Assembly: GCA_903925205.1 (NCBI GenBank)
Contig: CAIYEN010000279.1
Coordinates: 1-32,236 of the forward strand
From: an uncultured Opitutia bacterium
Lineage (GTDB): Bacteria; Verrucomicrobiota; Verrucomicrobiia; Opitutales; UBA953
Length of the DNA: 32,236 nucleotides
Direction: 5' to 3'
Both the position numbers and the translations under genes were made by a program. Positions 27,852 through 32,236 of the stretch are shown piece by piece. Numbering within the stretch: position 1 is the first letter of the stretch; every line of letters starts with the position of its first letter. The notes beneath the pieces are model-generated. The model had not been told where the DNA came from. It made no database searches and saw only the letters and a program-made list of their open reading frames with translations.

Positions 27852-30299
27852 ATGACCGAGAAGAAGAAGAAACCCGAAGCAAAGAAGGCCTCGACCACCC
27901 AGCGTTACAGCGACGTGGCCAAGGAACTCGGCCTCGAGGTCAAGGCATTGCTCGCCTTGGCGGACCAGTTCGTAGAGGCCCATCCGGACTTCAAGGACCT
28001 CGTCTACGCCGAAGGCAAGAAGCCGGCCGCCTCCAGCAATTTCAGCAAGTTCTACCGCGATGACTTCATGAAGTTTGCGGCGGACAAGTTGCCCAAAAAG
28101 GAAGAGCCCGCCCCCGTGGTCGCTCCGGTGGTCGCTCCCGTGGCCGCCCCCATTAAGCCCGTGATCGAAGCCGCTAAGCCCACCGCACCGGCAGCTCCGA
28201 CTGCTCCGGCCGCCGCTAAGCCTAACGTCCCGCCAGCCGTCCTGCCTCCGCGCCCCGCCCCCTTAGCTCCGCCGCGGCCGACCGCGGGCCCCGCTCCGGT
28301 CGTCCCGCCGCGTCCCGTCGCCCCGCCGACGACTCCGCGCAACGAACTGCCTCCCATTGTCATCACGCCTTCGCAGCCCCCAGCTGCGCCGAGCCGCCCC
28401 AGCCCCCTCCCTCCGATCGTCCGCCCGCCGGCTGCACCGGTGGTCACGCGTACCGTAGGTGGTGCCGGGCAAGTCGCCCCAGGCAGTAAGGGTGCCGTCA
28501 CGGTCCGTCCGCCCATCGTGGTGCGCGACTTCGCCATCGCCCTCAACCTCAAGCCCTTCCAAGTCATCGGCAGCCTGATGGAGTTAAACAAGGTCGTCAG
28601 CGTCGCTTCAGTCATTGAAGAAGCCGACGCACGGAAGGTCGCCGAGAAGCATGGCTACGTCCTCGAGATTCGCCACCGCGGCGAAGGCGCTCAGCCCGTC
28701 AAGAAGGTCGAAAAGAACACCGACGACGATCCCGCCCTGCTTGCGGTCCGTCCGCCGGTCGTCTGCGTGCTCGGCCACGTCGACCACGGCAAGACCACGC
28801 TCCTCGACTACTTCCGCAAGACCAACGTGGTGTCCGGCGAAGCCGGCGGCATCACCCAGCACATCGGTGCTTACTCCGTCAAGTACCAGGGCGAGAAGCC
28901 CGAGTACAAGGGGCGCACCGTCACCTTCCTCGACACGCCAGGTCACGCCGCCTTCGCCAAGATGCGCGAACGTGGCGCCTCCGTTACGGATATCGCCGTC
29001 CTCGTGGTGGCGGCCGACGACGGCTTCATGCCGCAGACCGAAGAAGCCCTCAAGTTCGCCCAGAAGCATGCCAGCGCCATCGTTTGCGCCGTGAACAAGG
29101 TGGACGCCAAGGGCGCCAACATTGATCGCGTGAAGCAGCAGATGCAGCAGCGCGGCATCACCCCGGAAGACTGGGGTGGCGAAACCATTACCAACGCTGT
29201 CTCCGCGCTCAAGGGCACGGGCATGAACGAGCTCCTCGAGTCGATCCTCCTGCAGGCCGAAATCCTCGACCTCAAGGCGAACCCCAAGTGCGCCGCCCAA
29301 GGCGTCGTCATCGAATCCCAGATGGAGACCGGCCGTGGCCCAACCGCGACCGTCATCGTCCAGAAGGGCACCCTCAAAGCTGGTGACTCCTTCGTCTGCG
29401 GCGAAACGTGGTGTAAGGTCCGCGCGCTCATGGATGAACGCGGTGGCCGCATCCAGAATTCCGCTCCAGGCACCCCGGCCCTCGTGCTCGGCTGGGACGC
29501 CGTCCCGGCTCCAGGCACGAAGTTCCAGACCTTAAAGAACGACCGCGAAGCCCGCGAACTGGCCGAAGAAGCCGCCCTCGCTGGCCGCAAGGCCGCCGAA
29601 GCCCAACAGCAGGCGCCGAACACCGGCGCTCGCCCTGGCATGACGGACCTCGAACGCCTCATGGCCGCCCTCGCACAGGATAAGGAGAAGATTCTCCGCG
29701 TCCTGCTTAAGGCTGACGTCAACGGCACGCTCGAAGCCCTCGAAGGTTGCCTCCGCGAAATCAAGTCCACCAAGGTCCGCCTCGACATCGTCGGCGGCTC
29801 CGTCGGCCCGATTACGCAGAGTGACGTCCAGTTGGCCGAAGCGGCCCGCTCCATCATCGTCGGTTTCGACACCAAGATTGAGAACGGCGTCCAAGCCCAC
29901 CTCAAGCGCACGGGTGTCCGCATCGTGACGCATGACATCATCTACGAACTCATCACCTTGGTGAAGGAAGCCATGTCGGAGCTCCTCGACCCCGAAGTGC
30001 GCGAGAACAAACTCGGTGGCGCCGAGGTCCGTGCGGTCTTCCCGCTGGGCAAGGAACACAAGGTGGCTGGTTGTATGGTCACCGAAGGCCTCGTCCGTCG
30101 CCAAGCCAAGGCTCGGCTCGTCCGCAAGGGCCAGATTATCCACCAGGGCCCCGTCGAGACGCTCCGGCGCTTCAAGGACGATGCTTCCGAGGTCAAGGCC
30201 GGCTTCGAGTGCGGTATCAAACTGGGTGGCTACGATGAGTACCTGCCAGGCGACATCATCGAAGTGGTCGAGATGCTCCAGGTCCGCCCCAGCCTCTAA
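27852..30299 (+). CDS. infB: Translation initiation factor IF-2
   Basis: VVCVLGHVDHGKTTLLDYFRKTNVVSGEAGGITQHIGAY; TFLDTPGHAAFAKMRERGA; P/A-rich N-terminal linker. Confidence 0.97.
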   Translation: MTEKKKKPEAKKASTTQRYSDVAKELGLEVKALLALADQFVEAHPDFKDLVYAEGKKPAASSNFSKFYRDDFMKFAADKLPKKEEPAPVVAPVVAPVAAPIKPVIEAAKPTAPAAPTAPAAAKPNVPPAVLPPRPAPLAPPRPTAGPAPVVPPRPVAPPTTPRNELPPIVITPSQPPAAPSRPSPLPPIVRPPAAPVVTRTVGGAGQVAPGSKGAVTVRPPIVVRDFAIALNLKPFQVIGSLMELNKVVSVASVIEEADARKVAEKHGYVLEIRHRGEGAQPVKKVEKNTDDDPALLAVRPPVVCVLGHVDHGKTTLLDYFRKTNVVSGEAGGITQHIGAYSVKYQGEKPEYKGRTVTFLDTPGHAAFAKMRERGASVTDIAVLVVAADDGFMPQTEEALKFAQKHASAIVCAVNKVDAKGANIDRVKQQMQQRGITPEDWGGETITNAVSALKGTGMNELLESILLQAEILDLKANPKCAAQGVVIESQMETGRGPTATVIVQKGTLKAGDSFVCGETWCKVRALMDERGGRIQNSAPGTPALVLGWDAVPAPGTKFQTLKNDREARELAEEAALAGRKAAEAQQQAPNTGARPGMTDLERLMAALAQDKEKILRVLLKADVNGTLEALEGCLREIKSTKVRLDIVGGSVGPITQSDVQLAEAARSIIVGFDTKIENGVQAHLKRTGVRIVTHDIIYELITLVKEAMSELLDPEVRENKLGGAEVRAVFPLGKEHKVAGCMVTEGLVRRQAKARLVRKGQIIHQGPVETLRRFKDDASEVKAGFECGIKLGGYDEYLPGDIIEVVEMLQVRPSL

Positions 30300-30302
30300 G
30301 TC

Positions 30303-30674
30303 ATGTCGCAGCGCCAGCTCCGGGTAGCCGAATTGATCCAGCGCGAAGTGTCCGTCGCGCTCCGGCGCAATTGGATTACCGAATCGGCGTTGATCACGAT
30401 TACCCGCGCGACCGTTTCGCCCGACCTCCGCCAAGTGCGGGTGGGCTACGCGGTCTCGGGCGGTGACCCTGAAAAGAAGGCGGCGCGTATTTTCTTGAAG
30501 CGTATCCGGCGCGAACTGCGTGCCGCGGTCAGTGGCATCTTACAGATGAAGAATGCCCCTGAGCTCATCCTCGCGGAGGATGACGTCACGGGCGGCGTCG
30601 CGCGCGTCCAGGCCCTGCTCGACGAGATGTCACGCAAGGATAAGCCGGCCACGCCCGCGGATGCCGACGAGTAA
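30303..30674 (+). CDS. rbfA: Ribosome-binding factor A
   Basis: RQLRVAELIQREVSVALRRNW...ITITRATVSPDLRQVRVGYAV...LRAAVSGILQMKNAPELIL; directly after infB. Confidence 0.9.
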   Translation: MSQRQLRVAELIQREVSVALRRNWITESALITITRATVSPDLRQVRVGYAVSGGDPEKKAARIFLKRIRRELRAAVSGILQMKNAPELILAEDDVTGGVARVQALLDEMSRKDKPATPADADE

Positions 30675-30686
30675 GCCGCGGCGGCC

Positions 30687-31760
30687 TTAAGCCGTCGGCG
30701 CGCCGACTTCCGGAAAATCACGGAGCGCTTCGCGCACCGCGGTGGCACGACGGCTATCCCGGCCATCGCTATCGAGCTCCGCGCCTTGGCGGGCTTGCAC
30801 ATGCGCCGGCTGCCCTTCGATCATCAGCCGGTCGACGACATGGCGCCGTTCCTCGGGCAAGCAACCCATGTCGCAGGCTAAGCGGAGATGCGAAAGCATA
30901 TTCATCGACTCCGCGCTGCTCAGCAGGCGCGCGTGGCGGAGCAGCCCGAGCGAACGCGCGAGACGGTCAACAAAGCGCTCCCCTTCTTCCTGGGCCAGCT
31001 TACGCCGGGCGTTCCATTCTTGCTCAACTAAGGTTTTCACCCAACCGCCGAGGTGACGAAGGATTGCGTCCTCCGACAACCCGAGGGTCTGCTGATTCGA
31101 AATCTGGAAGATATTACCGGCCGCTTCGGTGCCTTCGCCCAACCAGCCGCGCACCGCCAAGCCATCTTGGCTGAGGGCACGCGTAACCTTCTCGATATGT
31201 CCTGCGAGGCAGAGCCCGGGCAGGTGCACCATGGCCGAAGCACGCAGGCCCGTGCCGACGTTCGTGGGACAAGCGGTTAGAAAGCCTAGCTGATCCGAGA
31301 AAGCGATCCCCAGCGACGCGCCAATCGCGTCGTCGAGTTGTTCGGCAATATTCCAAGTACCGCGCAGGTGCCAGCCCGCCTTGACGACTTGGATGCGGAG
31401 GTGATCCTCTTCGTTCACCATGACCGAACAGGTCTGGTCGCGGCTAATGACGGCGGCGCCGCTCTTACCTGAGGCGAGTTCCTTGGATACTAAGTGACGC
31501 TCCACCAACACGGCCCGGTCGAGGTCCGGCAGGTCGCCCATCTTGAAGACATGCGACTTCCGGAAGCGGGGCAACTTAGTCAGGGCCTCGAGGCAACGCT
31601 CGGCAATTTCCTTCCGGTGGGCAGGCTTAGCCCAACCCGGAAAGGGAAACCCTTCGAGATTGCGGGCGAGGCGCACGCGGGTGCTGAGCACCACGGCCTG
31701 CTGGGCACCCAGCAAGTGGGTGAGCTCATTCTCGTCGGCGAGGATTTCCTGAACAGACAT
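30687..31760 (-). CDS. mcsB: Protein arginine kinase McsB
   Basis: VVLSTRVRLARNLEGFPFPGWA...MVNEEDHLRIQVV...GFLTACPTNVGTGLRASAMVHLPGL; phosphagen-kinase family motifs. Confidence 0.93.
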   Translation of the reverse strand: MSVQEILADENELTHLLGAQQAVVLSTRVRLARNLEGFPFPGWAKPAHRKEIAERCLEALTKLPRFRKSHVFKMGDLPDLDRAVLVERHLVSKELASGKSGAAVISRDQTCSVMVNEEDHLRIQVVKAGWHLRGTWNIAEQLDDAIGASLGIAFSDQLGFLTACPTNVGTGLRASAMVHLPGLCLAGHIEKVTRALSQDGLAVRGWLGEGTEAAGNIFQISNQQTLGLSEDAILRHLGGWVKTLVEQEWNARRKLAQEEGERFVDRLARSLGLLRHARLLSSAESMNMLSHLRLACDMGCLPEERRHVVDRLMIEGQPAHVQARQGAELDSDGRDSRRATAVREALRDFPEVGAPTA

Positions 31761-31764
31761 GGGT

Positions 31765-32236
31765 TTAAAGGGTAGCAAGTTGGGCGGCGATGCGGGCAAC
31801 CTCATCGCGAAGCTTCGCGGCGGCCTCGTAATCTTCCGCCGCGATGGCAGCGGTCATTTCCTGCTGCGCTTCGAGGAGGCGATGGCGGAGTTGTCCTAGT
31901 GGAACCGTTCCGGCGGGGGCCCGACCGACGTGCTGGGTCTCATGCTGCACCTTGGAAAGAAGGCCACCGAGGGCCACCCCGAAGACCTGCCAGCAGGACG
32001 GACAGCCCAAGCGGCCGCGGCGCCGAAACTCGACGTCGGTGAACCCACATTCGGGGCAAGTGATGGCTGGAGCAGGTGTCGCGGCATTGACCGCATCGGC
32101 GAGTTTAAAAACCGCCGCATCCCCCGCCCCGCCCTTGGCGGCACAGGCCTCGCAAAAATCCACCTTCGTCACCTTACCCTGGACGATTTGGGTCAGGTGG
32201 ACGGTCGCGACGGCGTCGCAGACGGAGCACTTGAGC
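31765..32236 (-). CDS. mcsA: McsA-like protein (UvrB/UvrC motif, four CXXC; partial, continues past window end)
   Basis: Frame is open past the ORF-track start: ...LKCSVCDAVATVHLTQIVQGKVTKVDFCEACAAKGG...CPECGF...CPSCWQVF plus C-terminal UVR-like QEMTAAIAAEDYEAAAKLRDEVARI. Confidence 0.9.
   Translation of the reverse strand, partial: LKCSVCDAVATVHLTQIVQGKVTKVDFCEACAAKGGAGDAAVFKLADAVNAATPAPAITCPECGFTDVEFRRRGRLGCPSCWQVFGVALGGLLSKVQHETQHVGRAPAGTVPLGQLRHRLLEAQQEMTAAIAAEDYEAAAKLRDEVARIAAQLATL

Noticed and set aside
29532-30434. 300-aa minus-strand ORF
   Set aside because: Antisense to infB/rbfA; no recognisable domain.

Overview
Gene-dense, high-GC bacterial chromosomal window. It is probably Verrucomicrobiota (Opitutae-like), inferred from a PVC-type DUF1080/dehydrogenase/HEAT/LamG/cytochrome c fusion and from the gene content; this is not proven. 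Genes in order: argS (partial, -), PVC multidomain haem protein (-), sufT-hemW-eamA (+), smpB-trmL (-), rpoZ (-), dgkA (+), mgtA-ptsN-like EIIA (-), rpmB (-), class I aminotransferase (-), fabV-parA (+), CE1-like esterase (+), HxD...H hypothetical (+), mfd-surA-like-malQ (+), ettA (-), nusA-infB-rbfA (+), mcsA(partial)-mcsB (-). I saw no tRNA, rRNA, CRISPR array, transposase or phage gene. The coding content is largely housekeeping. The more interesting signals are non-coding: (1) an intrinsic terminator with a competing upstream hairpin in the nusA leader, a candidate attenuator; (2) two copies of a 35-nt intergenic repeat, 29/35 identical, about 6.6 kb apart; (3) a terminator for mgtA-ptsN that spans the ptsN stop codon and whose U-tract lies in the 3' end of dgkA; (4) C-rich, Shine-Dalgarno-less CCC-ATG start contexts; (5) inverted repeats in the fabV promoter region; (6) competing hairpins in the rpoZ/dgkA spacer. 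All structures were read by eye; no folding, homology search or alignment software was run.
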